The notes under the pieces were generated by a model. The model was given only the letters and a program-made list of their open reading frames with translations. It was not told the DNA's origin and did no database searches. Below, one piece after another: positions 45,159-56,701 of a DNA stretch of 64,000 nt. The stretch is from contig JBAMJV010008031.1 of the NCBI GenBank assembly GCA_037951105.1, positions 1-64,000 of the forward strand, in the 5' to 3' direction. Position numbers and translations under genes: made by a program. Positions within the stretch are counted from its first letter, which is position 1, and each line of letters starts with the position of its first letter. This DNA is from Echinarachnius parma (taxonomy: Eukaryota > Echinodermata > Echinoidea > Clypeasteroida > Echinarachniidae).

Positions 45159-46499
45159 CACTCTGAAGCGAAACCAGTGAAACCAGGGCGACCAAAACCA
45201 AGTCCTCTAGCGATGCTCGCCGCTACTTGCAGGAAGATCGGCGGGGTGTTACCAGCGCACGACCACGCCAGGGAGAGGGTACAGGGCACAGGGCTACACC
45301 CCATGTACCACCAAGAGTCGAACATCGTTATCAAATCACCGAAGACGGACGCTAGATCGCCTATCCCCGGTATCAAATCACCCATACCAACCGCGGCGAC
45401 TGCGGCAGTACTGTCGGCTGGACACCCGCCACAGAGGTACGAGCTCCCACCGACGCCGCCCGCCGACGTTCCGGTCCAGGCGCAGTGCGGATGCGTGGTA
45501 TTCACCTCCGATCTGGTACACCGCTCCGTGCTTGCCGCTTCGACGCCGTGCTTGAAACACGCCTGGTCGCCCGTAGCTGCCGCGGCTGCACACGGGGCAG
45601 AGATGGCCTCGCTTACCGTGCCGCATGCGCACTTTCCCGCCCACCATCACCACCACCATCATCACCCTCATCATACGTGCCACACCCTCGCATTGACTGG
45701 TATCCCTCACCCCGCCCTACCTCATCCCGCCCTACCTCACCCGTATCTTTCGTCGGCGTGTGCGACACACGGTGCCCCTACCTACCACCACCACCATCCC
45801 CACCACGGTCCGCTCTCCCCGCCGAGTATCGGTATTCCCAACCCGAGTTTCAGCGTGCCGAGTCCAGTCCGCCTCACCCCTCCTACTCCTAGTGAAGAAA
45901 CGCAATGGTGGAGCTTAGCTCGACCCAATGACCTCTCGCCACCACACCTACCGCACCACACCCTCGGGCTTCCGCCACACCCAGCCTCCGCAGCCGCCCA
46001 GTCCTTCGGAATCTACCCCAGCCACCAACTCGAGGCTCGCTCCACCGCGGCTAGCTCCATGACCACGAAGCTGGCGGCGAGGAGATGCCGACGCTGCCGC
46101 TGCCCGAACTGTCTCAACCCGACCAACACTGGTGAGCCCACAAAAAAGCGCCAGCACATTTGTCACATACCCGGTTGTGGGAAGGTGTACGGGAAGACGT
46201 CGCACTTGAAGGCGCATCTCCGCTGGCACACGGGCGAGCGGCCGTTCGTTTGCAACTGGCTCTTCTGCGGGAAGTCGTTCACGCGGTCGGACGAGCTCCA
46301 GCGGCATCTGCGCACGCACACCGGTGAGAAGCGGTTCGTCTGTCCCGAGTGCGGCAAGCGATTCATGCGAAGCGACCACCTGAGCAAACATTCCAAGACC
46401 CACGTGACGAGGAAAGACGCGACATCGTCAGCGGCGTCGACTCACGACGATGAAAGTGACATCGACAGCGAAGACGAAATCGACGTGACGTCAAACTGA
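45159..46499 (+). CDS. sp5: Sp5-type zinc-finger transcription factor, exon 2
   Basis: The exon encodes 446 residues; with exon 1 the protein would be 458. An SP box ([14 protein letters not shown], about residues 27-40) is followed by a long Pro/His/Ser-rich middle with an eight-His run. The Buttonhead box CRRCRCPNC starts at about residue 322, and three C2H2 fingers span about 345-427. The fingers read [38 protein letters not shown] and [17 protein letters not shown], with recognition residues KHA, RER and RHK, the SP/KLF set for GC and GT boxes. GKSF in finger 2 and CPECGKRF in finger 3 favour Sp5 over Sp6-9. An acidic tail ends the protein. An upstream in-frame ATG at 45051 is intronic readthrough. 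Much more GC-rich than its surroundings. Confidence 0.93.
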   Translation, partial: HSEAKPVKPGRPKPSPLAMLAATCRKIGGVLPAHDHARERVQGTGLHPMYHQESNIVIKSPKTDARSPIPGIKSPIPTAATAAVLSAGHPPQRYELPPTPPADVPVQAQCGCVVFTSDLVHRSVLAASTPCLKHAWSPVAAAAAHGAEMASLTVPHAHFPAHHHHHHHHPHHTCHTLALTGIPHPALPHPALPHPYLSSACATHGAPTYHHHHPHHGPLSPPSIGIPNPSFSVPSPVRLTPPTPSEETQWWSLARPNDLSPPHLPHHTLGLPPHPASAAAQSFGIYPSHQLEARSTAASSMTTKLAARRCRRCRCPNCLNPTNTGEPTKKRQHICHIPGCGKVYGKTSHLKAHLRWHTGERPFVCNWLFCGKSFTRSDELQRHLRTHTGEKRFVCPECGKRFMRSDHLSKHSKTHVTRKDATSSAASTHDDESDIDSEDEIDVTSN

Positions 46500-46706
46500 A
46501 CACAGTATAGTGAAGAGTCGAGCGATGCCGGACTATAAACTTATATGAACATGGATTTACTTCTTGTAATAGCACGACTCAACTTGTACTTATGGAACCT
46601 ATTCCGTCAATGGTGATGACAAGACGTTGAACAACTATCCCCATCATATTCATAATGGAAAGAAATCCACTTGAAGATGGGACGAAACGACCTAAATATG
46701 TGGGAA

Positions 46707-46712
46707 AATAAA
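46707..46712 (+). promoter_or_regulatory. sp5: candidate Sp5 poly(A) signal 1
   Basis: AATAAA 208 bases after the stop codon; a second AATAAA lies at 46775-46780. Either or both may be used. Confidence 0.45.
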
Positions 46713-46799
46713 CGAAATTATACGAAGTGATCTACTGAAACGATATATAATTATGTTGCATTATGATGATCGACAATAAATGGCATCATGGTTTTGTAA

Positions 46800-48200
46800 C
46801 ACTTGTAAAGTACTTCAAATAACTTTTAAAATGTCATAGTCAAATAATTTGACAATTGACAATTGAACTAAATGATAATAATAATAAGAGTTCATAAAAA
46901 GGTGTTTATTTGCCAAATTTCAACTTCAGTACTAATTTGCTGCATTAAAAAAAATCCAATATCATTAACTCATTGACATCAACTAAAACAACTGAAAATG
47001 TGTTCTTGTACTTCAGTTTGTGAATGTATAATGTTATTTCTGTTTGCATTCGACGACCTAACAACTAGCAATGAAGAAGTTCTAAATTTATAAATATCCT
47101 GAACCCAATTTATCTGTTCAGCTAAAATTGTAAAGAGAACCTTCCCAAAAAAAGTTAGCCCTCCGATAACTGTGTCGTGTAACCAATCGTATATTGACTG
47201 TCCAAACTGCTTCAAATACAACATGGTACAGATCCATTTTCTGTTTTCTGTTTTTACAAAGAGATATTTTGAACAAAATATTATACAATTATTACCACAA
47301 TACCTTCATGTGCATCATGTGCCCTTCGTATGATTGACCCAGAGTTATAATATTTATGCTTTCTGTTTTGTTAAAAAGTTCATTTTATTTATTAGAACAC
47401 ACAAAGTTATGACCAAAATAAAACTTCTGAATATGCCAGTCACGATTAACCAGACAACGTTATGTAACATTCATTTTCTTAATATAAGCTGTGAACTCCA
47501 ATTTATGTGTTCTGTTTTTGTAAAGACTCCGTTTGAAAAACAGAATGTTACGACCAAACTATCACTGTATACCTGACCTGTGTGTGTTAGCCATAAAATA
47601 TCAGAAGCCATTAATACAAATAATCCCATTTTCCACTTGGTTGCATCTGTACTTTTCTCTCACACAACTCCACAGTCAATGACGGTTTACATACTACATG
47701 TACTGCACTCGTTATAAATAAACACAGATGAATTGTCTATTGTACTGACTAACCCGAAATATAAATCAATATTACCCATTGAAAATGATTGTATCCGGAT
47801 TACGATGACAAATTTAATGTATACATTGCTTCTATACGTACTTGATTACATTTGCCAAAGTTATGAATGTAGTATCCTCCCCGTCAGAACGGGTCAACAT
47901 TTCCCCTCACAAAAATGGATTGTATATTTGTTTTAACGATAAGCATGTAAGACACCAATAATGTATTAATTTGTTCCCCAATTATAAGTTTATTATACAG
48001 GTCAATTGTGATTAGTAATAACTTGTTTATTCTTACTCAATTCAATTTGCCAAATACACGTAGAAACAGAACTAAAAATGTTTCATATATATGAATAACT
48101 CAAGCTACTACATCTATACTCGAAAATCTGCCAACATGATAATCGTGGTATTTTGTGTTTCTTTGTATCATGCATGACTGCAACAATCCAAACAGAAAAT
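46800..48200. other. intergenic downstream of Sp5
   Basis: AT-rich, no gene or known repeat recognised. Small open frames lack motifs. Confidence 0.4.
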
Positions 48201-48201
48201 C

Positions 48202-48300
48202 AAAAAAAAAAAAAAAAAAAAAAAATTCGGGGTCGAAATTTTTTTTTTCGGGGGCGAATTTGGGCATTTCGGGGGCGAATTCGCCCGCCGCCCCCGTGTA
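48202..48300. repeat. A24 run followed by CGGGGGCGAA tandem
   Basis: An A24 homopolymer (48202-48225) is followed by three loose copies of TTCGGGGGCGAA and then CGCCCGCCGCCCCCG. It could be a retrotransposed 3' tail adjacent to a small GC repeat. Confidence 0.55.
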
Positions 48301-49092
48301 TTTTTTTCGCTGGCAACATGCCGTCATGCAAACCGTGTGCGATGCATCACAAATTATGTTGTTTAATTTGGTGATACAAACTTTGTATGATGATGTTTCG
48401 CTTTAACGTGGGTCAAATTTTGACTTTTTCTCATGGTATTTCAATTTGAAAGGCTAACAAGTAAACTTAATACAATGTCAATGTGTCAAGATTTGCATTG
48501 ATTGTCATCAGATTTGCGCATTTAGTCACATGATCTGACTTCCGGTTAATTGCAATCTTACAATCGATTGCATCTCTTTCTGCAACGGGGCCCCCTTGTA
48601 TCTCTACTAAATTAGTTGTGCAAGAGTATAACTCAAGTTTAATTTGTATCTTTTGCCAAAATTTGCTTCTGGAAAGCTGTCTATGGTGTGTATATATTCG
48701 GTTATTTTCTACAAAAGTGCCATCGGTATATGACACTCTTTATTCTATATTGAAAGAGAGAAAATTGGTTTTGTACTATATACGATCAGAGTTTTTAAAA
48801 TTATATATAATTATATTAATATTGCGAAGTTTGTTTGTTTGTTCGTTTATCGTGATTTTGATGCACAGAAAGTGATATCATTTTGTTTGTGTTCTAAGCT
48901 GAAAACTACAAATAAAAGATTTACAAACGTTGAAAAGAATATTTGGCAATAATATTATAGCTTGATGTTTTCAGAGTCAATGTTATAGAACTGGTGGGAT
49001 GTAAAGTGTTTTGTGATCGTGAGGGTAGTTGGTTGTATTCGTGGGCATGGCTGTGGTGATCGCTATAATAATGGTAGTCGTATTCATCATGC

Positions 49093-49520
49093 TTATGGTT
49101 GGTTTTTACTGATGATGATAAAATGATGGTGGTTGTGGTGGTTATGTTTGCAGCGATGAAGGTGGAAGTGGTTGTGTGGTAGTAGTGGTGATGGTGGTGT
49201 TTTGGTTAATATAGGTGGTTTTCTGTTGATGATAATGATGATGATTATGATAAAGAGATAATGATGGTGTTGGTAGTGGTGATGATGGTAGCAGTGATGA
49301 TGATGATGGTGATGGTGATGATGATGACGGTGCTGGTGGTGTTGACGGTGATGATGTGGTGGTGGAGATGATGGTAATAAAGATGATGGTGGTGGTGGTG
49401 ATGATGATGATGGTAATGAAGATGATGGTGATGGTGGTGGTGGTGGTGGTGGTAATGATGATGGTGGTGGTGGTGGTGGTGGTGATAACGATGATGATGG
49501 TGATGGTGGTCACGAACACG
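49093..49520. repeat. (GAT)/(GGT) simple-repeat tract
   Basis: More than 400 bases dominated by GATGAT and GGTGGT triplets. His- and Thr-rich open frames on the minus strand are artefacts. Confidence 0.95.
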
Positions 49521-49775
49521 ATGGGGGTGTTGTAATATATGCGATGATGGGTATTGTTTGTCGTGGTAGTAATGATTGGGATAGATATAGTGTTTAATTA
49601 TGGAGGTATATGATAGGTATGGGTGTCCTTTATTGCATAATGATGCCCGCATATTCATGATGTTAATATAACGAAAACAATACGAAACCATATACGGGCG
49701 AAGGCTTGTAAATCAGAATAAAATGACGGTCCGACCTTTTATTATTTTGAGTTCTTACAATCAGTCAGAGGCGTT

Positions 49776-49916
49776 GATTCGTTTGCAAAGCACAATGCAT
49801 TGGGGGGGGGGGGGGGGGGGGGGGGTGGGGGGGGGTGGGCAAGCATTGTTTGTGAACAATGCTCTGCCACACCCCCCCCCCCCCCCTCCCCATACATTGT
49901 GCTTTGCAAACGAATC
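49776..49916. repeat. foldback with G24 arm (family C copy 2)
   Basis: GATTCGTTTGCAAAGCACAATG at the left is mirrored by CATTGTGCTTTGCAAACGAATC at the right. The arms continue through G-run / C-run and GCATTGTTTG / GAACAATGC to the centre. The left G run (49802-49825) is much longer than the right C run, showing unequal expansion within one hairpin. Confidence 0.8.
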
Positions 49917-50329
49917 TTATAACTCCACGAAAAGGAGGTTCCAAGCCCTATTTTTCGGGCAAGCTCTTAAATGACATTTTCTTTCATATAAGACCATAAT
50001 CTCGCATTTTTTAAAATTTGGCTTGCAAAAGTGGACACGATTTAAAGATTACGTACAAGTTTTACTTTTCATTTACTGCAGGAAATTTCAAATCATATGC
50101 AATTTTACATAAATCACAAAAAGGCACAAGTTGGACTAAAAAAAACAATCATAACAATTTCTTTCACATTCAAGGTAAATTTGTATTTGTCATTTACAGT
50201 AGGAAAATACAAATTCTAATATAAATACAATACATAAACCAGGCAAATGTCAAGGTTTACTAAAAAAAAATAACTAAGCAAAATTTAGCATGATTATAGA
50301 AAGTTAATTTTATATTCATCAATTGGACA

Positions 50330-50458
50330 AAATCGAAAGCTGCTCCATGCTTCTGTTATTAATACAAATACATGATATGAGGAATGTGAGAACCGCTAGA
50401 GTTCCAATACAAGTAAGTTTTGAGGATTTGGACAATTAAATGTTACTACATCCTTTTA
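50330..50458 (+). mobile_element. family B fragment, copy 6
   Basis: GAGAACCGCTAGAGTTCCAATA and TTTTGAGGATTTGGACAATT, then TGTTACTACATCCTTTTAAT, correspond to the right end of family B copy 1. The left part is missing. Confidence 0.55.
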
Positions 50459-51179
50459 ATAATGATATCACGCGTGATATTTAGAACATCAACCCAAATT
50501 GTCTAAACTAACTGAGCTGGGATCTAAAGACAATGTAAGTCCTGCCCACAAGAAAATGCCAAAAGTACAGTAATTCTAGTCTCGAATGGGATAAACAAAA
50601 CCTGGGTAATTAGATTAGATCAAAAGAGGGCGTTTTCACATTTTGTTATGGGGGTGATTCGATCTAAAAACGTTATTGCTTGTTCCACTGTGAGTGAGTC
50701 TTTGGCCAATGTTTGTACAAAGGTTCCGGCTGCGTAGACACGAGAAACCCAGACAGAAGTTAAAAACAACGACCCCCAAAAAACAAACCGACAGAAAATC
50801 ATAGAATCATAATGGGAGATAATCGTTTGTTGTTTTTTTTACTGAGATTTTAGTTTTACATTAATTTCATATTTTAAATTGCGTGGTGTAATTTTTCTAA
50901 TGCGTCGCAAACCGAGCAGAAAAGAAATATTATACGACGTTTTAACAAGTTCAGAAACATGATGCCAAAATTATAACATACACTTAATATCGCAAAATTA
51001 TATTTATGGGCGCATCCCTGGAAATAATAAGTACATTGACAAATCAAATCAAATTAATCACAACTAAGAATAACCAAATAATTATTATTAATTTATTGAA
51101 CATGATTTTTGCTTATATATATATTTGGAGACGTTTTTCACAATCGTCCGTCTTGTGTGCAATGATGAAGTTTGCAGTT
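50459..51179. other. gene-free interval with one short secretory-looking frame
   Basis: A 60-codon minus-strand frame (50620-50802) starts MIFCRFVFWGSLFLTSVW and has a VYAAG-type signal-cleavage site, but nothing else supports it as a gene. No other feature. Confidence 0.3.
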
Positions 51180-51646
51180 CTGGTTTAACTGAATTTAAGG
51201 ACCCAAAACTTGCACCATATCATTACATGCACGAAAGGTAGACGGACTTACAAAAGGCTAAGTTAGAAGGCTGTTATCATTCAAAAAGCAGCCGTTAAAA
51301 CATAAGAGGGCGCTTGCCACAAACATATTTGCTTCAACCATTTTAACAACAAATTGTGAATGTGATTTTTGGCAATGATTCAATAAAGAGATCATCAACA
51401 ACTATTTAAAAACCTCTTTGGTATATTTTCGAAAAAGAAGAGGCATTATATAAATATTTGTCTTAAATTTTCGAATTAATGTGGGCCGCAACATTTGTTT
51501 TCCAATCCGATATATTTATTGATTTTCAGCTGTTTCTGAACCAATTTTGATCAAATACAGTTTGTTTTATATTTAAAATCACGTGCTATCCCCAATACTA
51601 CACTTAGTTTGTCATTTCCTTACCAAAACTGTACTATCCCTCTAAA
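51180..51646 (-). mobile_element. degraded family A element, copy 7 (reverse)
   Basis: It shares GACCCAAAACTTGCACCAT, AGAGGGCGCTTGCC, CAACAACTATTTAAAAACCTC, TTTCTGAACCAATTTTGATCA and TACCAAAACTGTACTATCCCT with reverse family A. The left terminus and part of the middle are lost, and it is more diverged than the other six copies. Confidence 0.65.
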
Positions 51647-51968
51647 TATACTTTACAAGTATAAAACTAATGTTATAAGCTTTAATAATCTATACAAAAA
51701 TAGAATGAATTCAATAATATAAACTATCACTGATTGCATTGAAGTTGTAAGCTGTAAAAACGAGGTAGAGATCTTAGTGAGAAAATTACATTTATTTTGT
51801 ATCCCGGTTTCGATCATAACTCTACACTATTTTGTAGTTGAGTTATTATAAAGAACATGTATATTACTATCATCATTGCAGTATACCCGGGCCGCGTGAC
51901 ATAGTTATTTACCACATTATATACGATCAATTGTTCGACCACTAATTTAACGATTTAAACAATATTAA

Positions 51969-52278
51969 AGGGATCTAGTAACTTTGAATATAGCACATGT
52001 GCAAAAAGTGATGAATGGTTGACAAAAATGTAGTTTTGTGATTTGATATGGCCACTAAAGTAATACGTAAAATTCAAAGTTAAAATGGATGTTATATAGT
52101 CGAGTAATGAGCGGAAATGCGAAGTGATAATCCGCTAACTCATTGCACTGACTTTGTACACAGTTATAACTTTCTAGTGGATAATTAAAAATTTGAACAA
52201 TCCAATTGTAAATATCTTCATAACGAAAGGGGTAAAAAGTAAGTTTCGTGGATTTTGACAATGTTATACCAGATCCAT
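51969..52278 (+). mobile_element. TTAA-flanked MITE, family B copy 2
   Basis: Starts AGGGATCTAGTAACTTTG and ends CCAGATCCAT with TTAA outside each end (51965-51968 and 52279-52282). It is 310 bp and contains GTGCAAAAAGTGATGAATGG and TCATTGCACTGACTTTGTAC. Confidence 0.75.
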
Positions 52279-52670
52279 TTAATTTATTGATATAACGGCA
52301 TTCTAATTGATCATAATAAATTAATTTATAACAATAATCGTAAATCTATATTACGGGACCCTACGGAAAAAATATTGGTAAATTTTACATATAAATTTAT
52401 TAAATTATATTTACATATGTGTGAACAACACTATTATAATGTAAAGTTATTGTAAAAGTGCCTCGACTCGGTAAAGTATTTATATTTAATATTGCAATAT
52501 TATGCTTGACTATTTTGTACACATGCATATAATAAAGTGAAAGGAAATAATACATGTGGTATACTATACGGCATATGGATGCCGAGTCCTAAGACAAATC
52601 TCAGCCGCTTGCGAACCATTCTGAATGGATGAATTAAGTTTGCCAAACTTATTTCACGATAGAATATTCG

Positions 52671-52695
52671 GTTACCATGGTTACCATGGTTACCC
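52671..52695. repeat. GGTTACCAT short tandem palindrome
   Basis: GGTTACCAT occurs two and a half times in a row; each unit is itself palindromic (GGTTACC, CCATGG). Confidence 0.7.
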
Positions 52696-52699
52696 TCCT

Positions 52700-53590
52700 T
52701 CTTTACATACCCGATTCATTTAAGTCTTTATGCAATTAAATGGTTTAAATCGTACGAATTTATCTACAATGATACAATTATGTAACTGTATAATACTAAA
52801 TGAGTATACTTTTGTAGAACTGAAATTCAAATATAACGTTGAAAATTTTCGATATATCATCGGAGGATGGTGGAACCATACCTCCTTGGTGGAACGAATC
52901 ATTTGATCCACGACACTATCATGATTCGAAATGCGCAAATCTGATTGGTTGAAACGCGTATATTCGCTGGCTTACAATTAATTGTAACCTACAATCGATT
53001 GTATCTCTTTTTTCCCTTCTCTTTATGTTTTTATTGATCGGTACCATGGACCGATATGTCTATTTTTGGATGTATGAACCTTATAATGTATGACGGGTGT
53101 AAATGCAAACAAAAAGATACATACATTTTTGTGGGTATCAAGTCGATATATTTGGTATTAAATCTGTTTAAAAATAATGAAAATAATCAGAACTTTTATG
53201 ATATGTTTAACCATTTATTATCTTCAAAGAATATACCTTGATAAGTGTTATAGGTATCATTTTAAAATACAATACTTTGCGCCTCGGAATAGTTTTACTT
53301 GATAGACGGCGCTTTACGAATGCTGGACAAGTAAGTGTGAAATAATGGCAGCTTTATCTTAAAAAGTTACGAAAATGGTGTTTTGTCGGATGTTTTATTT
53401 ATTTATTTATTGAATATATTTATACAGGATGACATAGTCAGTACACACTGTTGCATTATAAGCTTTCATAATTATGGCATTTGTGAAATCTGCGCGTAGA
53501 GAGAACCGGATCTAGTGTTAGTTAAGGACACCCCACTCGATCCCACCGCATCAACAAAGATATTTTCGCAAACTTCACTTTTCTCACACT
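52700..53590. other. gene-free interval
   Basis: AT-rich; no gene or repeat family recognised. Confidence 0.4.
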
Positions 53591-53593
53591 CAG

Positions 53594-53701
53594 GAAATGT
53601 TCAAGATTAGTTTCTCATCACACCCGTCACATCCCCGCGGCTCGACAAGCCAAGTCGCCCACCCGAGATCGGCGGGAGATGTCTCCCGGGCTGTCGGCAG
53701 A
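53594..53701 (+). CDS. candidate exon, unknown protein
   Basis: A pyrimidine-rich acceptor (TTTTCTCACACTCAG) and a consensus GTGAGT donor (53702) bracket 108 bases that are fully open in phase 0 and much more GC-rich than the surroundings. It reads EMFKISFSSHPSHPRG, then a Ser/Arg-rich stretch ending VSRAVGR. The internal ATG could be a start codon. No family recognised and no neighbour exon found. Confidence 0.22.
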
Positions 53702-54263
53702 GTGAGTACGTGTGAAGGTGATCAGCAAAACTGGGTATAGGGTCTGATGAGTTTGATAATTTTGTTCCAACGTTTGTTATTCCTTGGGTAAGCTATTAGT
53801 ATTTGAAGAAAAAATGATTTCGGTATTTTAAAATTCTAAATGCTCAATATTCCTAACGATCATTATTCCGTTGGGCCAACTATTCATTAGTTTGAAGTTT
53901 ATAGGTGGATGATTAAAGCAACAATGTTCTTTTTATCAGTATGTTAGTTATCATTTATTTTATATTGCAGGTTCATTATTCCGAATGTTTGTTATGCAAT
54001 ATACATTCGTTTTTAGGTGCGAATAATATGTTCGTAATTCCGTGGGTTTGTCGTTCCGTAAGTTCGTTAAGTTTCGCAATGCCGAATATCGTTGTATCCA
54101 CTTGGAGTATAATACAAAGCAATGCATTTTTGTTTACGGATTAAAGATCTCGTGTGTTATGTTTTGTATTAATTAAACATTTTACAATTGTCGTTATAAA
54201 GAACCACCAAAGCTATTCTTCGACCTTATATAGAATCGATAAATATTAGTGAAATACTTAATA

Positions 54264-54552
54264 ATTTTCAAATATATCCATGATAATAGGGATACATTTC
54301 ATACGTCTGTTATCATATTCAACTAAACAACAAGGTACAAGGGAAGTGTGAAAGCTCCAAATGATTTTGGTTGAATTAGAAGTTGAAGTGAATGGATCAC
54401 TTTGTATCTGACAAAGTGATCCATTCACTTCAACTTCTAATTCAACCAAAATCATTTGGAGCTTTCACACTTCCCTTGTACCTTGTTGTTTAGTTGAATA
54501 TGATAACAGACGTATGAAATGTATCCCTATTATCATGGATATATTTGAAAAT
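54264..54552. mobile_element. 289-bp perfect palindrome (head-to-head family G)
   Basis: Both arms of about 144 bp are essentially identical inverses from ATTTTCAAATATATCC / GGATATATTTGAAAAT inward to a five-base loop near 54408. Each arm contains the family G blocks found singly at 17650, 23010 and 34955. The perfection of the arms points to a recent origin or continuing gene conversion. Confidence 0.9.
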
Positions 54553-54580
54553 GCGTTCCGGAACGCTTTTTGATTGTTAT

Positions 54581-54801
54581 GCCCGGCGCAGACAGAGCCG
54601 ACTCGACCCGATCCGACTGGTTTTCAGCCTGATTAACTCAGTATGTGCTGCCTTAGGACTCCGGTTTTTCCAGTCAAGTGCCAGTCGGAGGTCAATCGAG
54701 GCCGATTCAACATGTTGGATCGGCTCCGACTGAGCGAAACTGACTCTAGCCTGACTGAAATCCAGTCGGATCGGATCGAGTCGGCTCTGTCTGCGCCGGG
54801 C
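54581..54801. mobile_element. MITE with GCCCGGCGCAGACAGAGCC ends
   Basis: GCCCGGCGCAGACAGAGCCG at the left and CGGCTCTGTCTGCGCCGGGC at the right are perfect inverses; the arms continue through GACTCGA(C/T)CCGATCCGACTGG. It carries repeated CAGTCGGA / GATCGG motifs and starts only 28 bp after the preceding palindrome. Open frames on both strands are mirror artefacts. Confidence 0.85.
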
Positions 54802-55205
54802 TTTAGTCAAAAGTATCAGAATGTGGATACTTCGATCGCTCATTATAGCATAGACCTATAGCACCACAATTGGGATACTTCGCGCGAACGATCAGGGATA
54901 AAAACGATATCAATTTTCATTTTCTTCCCACATGTATTAGGTAAATAGCGTTCCGTTTCTATTAACCTTTCACACATCATTCAAAATAATCTTACGATGA
55001 TATTCATATGACTATATAGGCCTATATAAGTCTCAAATATCACTATCGACTATGGGAAAAGTCTTAAGAAAATAATGGATCACTTTTTGTTTATTCAATA
55101 TGGAAATGTGTACGCAATTACGATATTGTTTGAATAATTTATAGCTTATTATGTCATGGCTTAAATAATGTGACGCTCCTTGTTAACAACGGATTACAAA
55201 AAAAA
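54802..55205 (-). other. flank unit of the tRNA-Gly tandem array
   Basis: TTCACACATCAT, AATCTTACGATGATATT, CTCAAATATCACTAT and TGTGTACGCAATTACGATATTG recur between the following tRNA-Gly copies. The tRNA genes were therefore duplicated together with about 350 bp of 3' flank. Confidence 0.6.
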
Positions 55206-55276
55206 TGCATCGGCCGGGAATCGAACCCCGGTCGCCCGCGTGGCAGGCGAGCATTCTACCACTGAACCACCGATGC
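55206..55276 (-). tRNA. tRNA-Gly (GCC), copy 1, T-stem mismatch
   Basis: A 71-base cloverleaf, minus strand: GCATCGG acceptor, anticodon loop CTGCCAC, B box GGTTCGATTCC, discriminator A. The T stem reads CGGGG against CCCGG, so position 50 is a G-G mismatch; other copies have CCGGG. A T8 terminator follows (plus-strand A run 55198-55205). Probably still transcribed; functional status uncertain. Confidence 0.92.
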
Positions 55277-55624
55277 GCTATACATGTTCAAGCAACTGGA
55301 TATAAATATTCATTTTCTCCCCGTGCAATTTGTTTTATGAAAATCTGACATAAATTTTCACTTTCTTCACTATAGGTAAACAGCGTTCCGTTTCTATTAA
55401 ACTTTTACACATATTATCATTCAGAATAATCTTACGATGATATTTTTATGATTGAAGTCTCAAATATCACTATGGGAAAAGTCTTATGAAGTTAGGGGAT
55501 CACTTTTTGTTTAAGTAAATATGGAAATGTGTACGCAATTACGATATTGTTTGAATAATTTATAGCTTATTATGTCATGGCTTAAATAATGTGACACTCC
55601 TTGTTAACAACGGATTATAAAAAA

Positions 55625-55695
55625 TGCATCGGCCGGGAATCGAACCCGGGTCGCCCGCGTGGCAGGCGAGCATTCTACCACTGAACCACCGATGC
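55625..55695 (-). tRNA. tRNA-Gly (GCC), copy 2, intact
   Basis: All stems pair (GCATCGG/CCGATGC, CCGGG/CCCGG), anticodon GCC, followed by T6. It is 419 bp from copy 1 with matching flanks on both sides (CTATACATGTTCAAGCAACTGG upstream). Confidence 0.97.
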
Positions 55696-56153
55696 GCTAT
55701 ACATGTTCAAGCAACTGGATATAAATATTAACTAATTTATATATTCATTTTCTCCCCGTGCAATTTGTTTTATGAAAATCTGACATAAATTTTCACTTTC
55801 TTCACTATATGTAAACAGCGTTCCGTTTCTATTAAACTTTTACACATATTATCATTCAGAATAATCTTACGATGATATTTTTATGATTGAAGTCTCAAAT
55901 ATCACTATGGGAAAAGTCTTATGAAGTTAGTGGATCACTTTTTGTTTAATTAAATATGGAAATGTGTACGCAATTACGATATTGTTTGAATATAGCTCAT
56001 TATGTCGTAATAGGTTATGGTGCCGTCACACCGAGCTACGCTTCTACTACGCTCTTGGACAATAGCTGATCACAAGCACTGGAATATATCTGCAAAATGT
56101 TTTTTGTTCAATGGAGAATGAATGGGAAGATTATCTCACATGCGCGAAAAGAA

Positions 56154-56305
56154 AACCTCCCATGCATGAACATACAATACCCCCCTGAACAAAAGTCACC
56201 CCTACGCTTCTACTACGTTCGTTTTGGGCGTGTTCAAAACAAACGTGGCGGTGCCACGATCTGAACTTTTGTTCAGGGAGCCATCGTCCTTTCATGCATG
56301 AGAGG
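56154..56305. mobile_element. inverted-repeat insertion beside tRNA-Gly copy 3
   Basis: CCTCCCATGCATGAA and CCCCTGAACAAAAGT at the left face ACTTTTGTTCAGGG and TTCATGCATGAGAGG at the right. Its right edge falls exactly where copy 3 loses its normal 3' acceptor strand, so it probably disrupted the gene. Confidence 0.55.
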
Positions 56306-56372
56306 CTATCTGGGAATCGAACCCGGGTAGCCCGCGTGGCAGGCGAGCATTCTACCACTGAACCACCGATGC
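56302..56372 (-). pseudogene. tRNA-Gly (GCC) pseudogene, copy 3
   Basis: The 5' acceptor strand, D arm, anticodon arm and T loop match copy 2, but after the T arm the sequence turns into CCCAGATAGCC instead of CCCGGCCGATGC. The acceptor stem cannot pair. The variable region also differs (CTAC for CGAC), and there is no T run nearby. Confidence 0.85.
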
Positions 56373-56701
56373 GCTACATGTTCAAGCAAAAGGATATAAA
56401 TATTTAGTATGTTACAAGAATATTACTAATTTATATATTCATTTTCTCCCCGTGCAATTTGTTTTATGAAAATCTGACATCAATTTTCACTTTCTTCACT
56501 AATTAGGTAAACATCATTCCGTTTCTATTAAACTTTCACCCATATCAATAAGAATAATCTTACGATGATATTCATATGATTGAAGTCTCAAATATCACTA
56601 TGGGAAAACTGTCTTAAGAAGTAAATGGATCACTTTTATTAAATATGGATATATGTGTACGCAATTACGACATTGTTAGAATTTAGCTCATTATGTCGTA
56701 A

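Noticed and set aside
44993-45505. 170-codon frame antisense to Sp5
   Set aside because: Shadow of the GC-rich Sp5 coding exon; the sense strand carries the conserved SP box.
49142-49691. His- and Thr-rich frames of 125 to 148 codons
   Set aside because: Products of a GAT/GGT simple-repeat tract.
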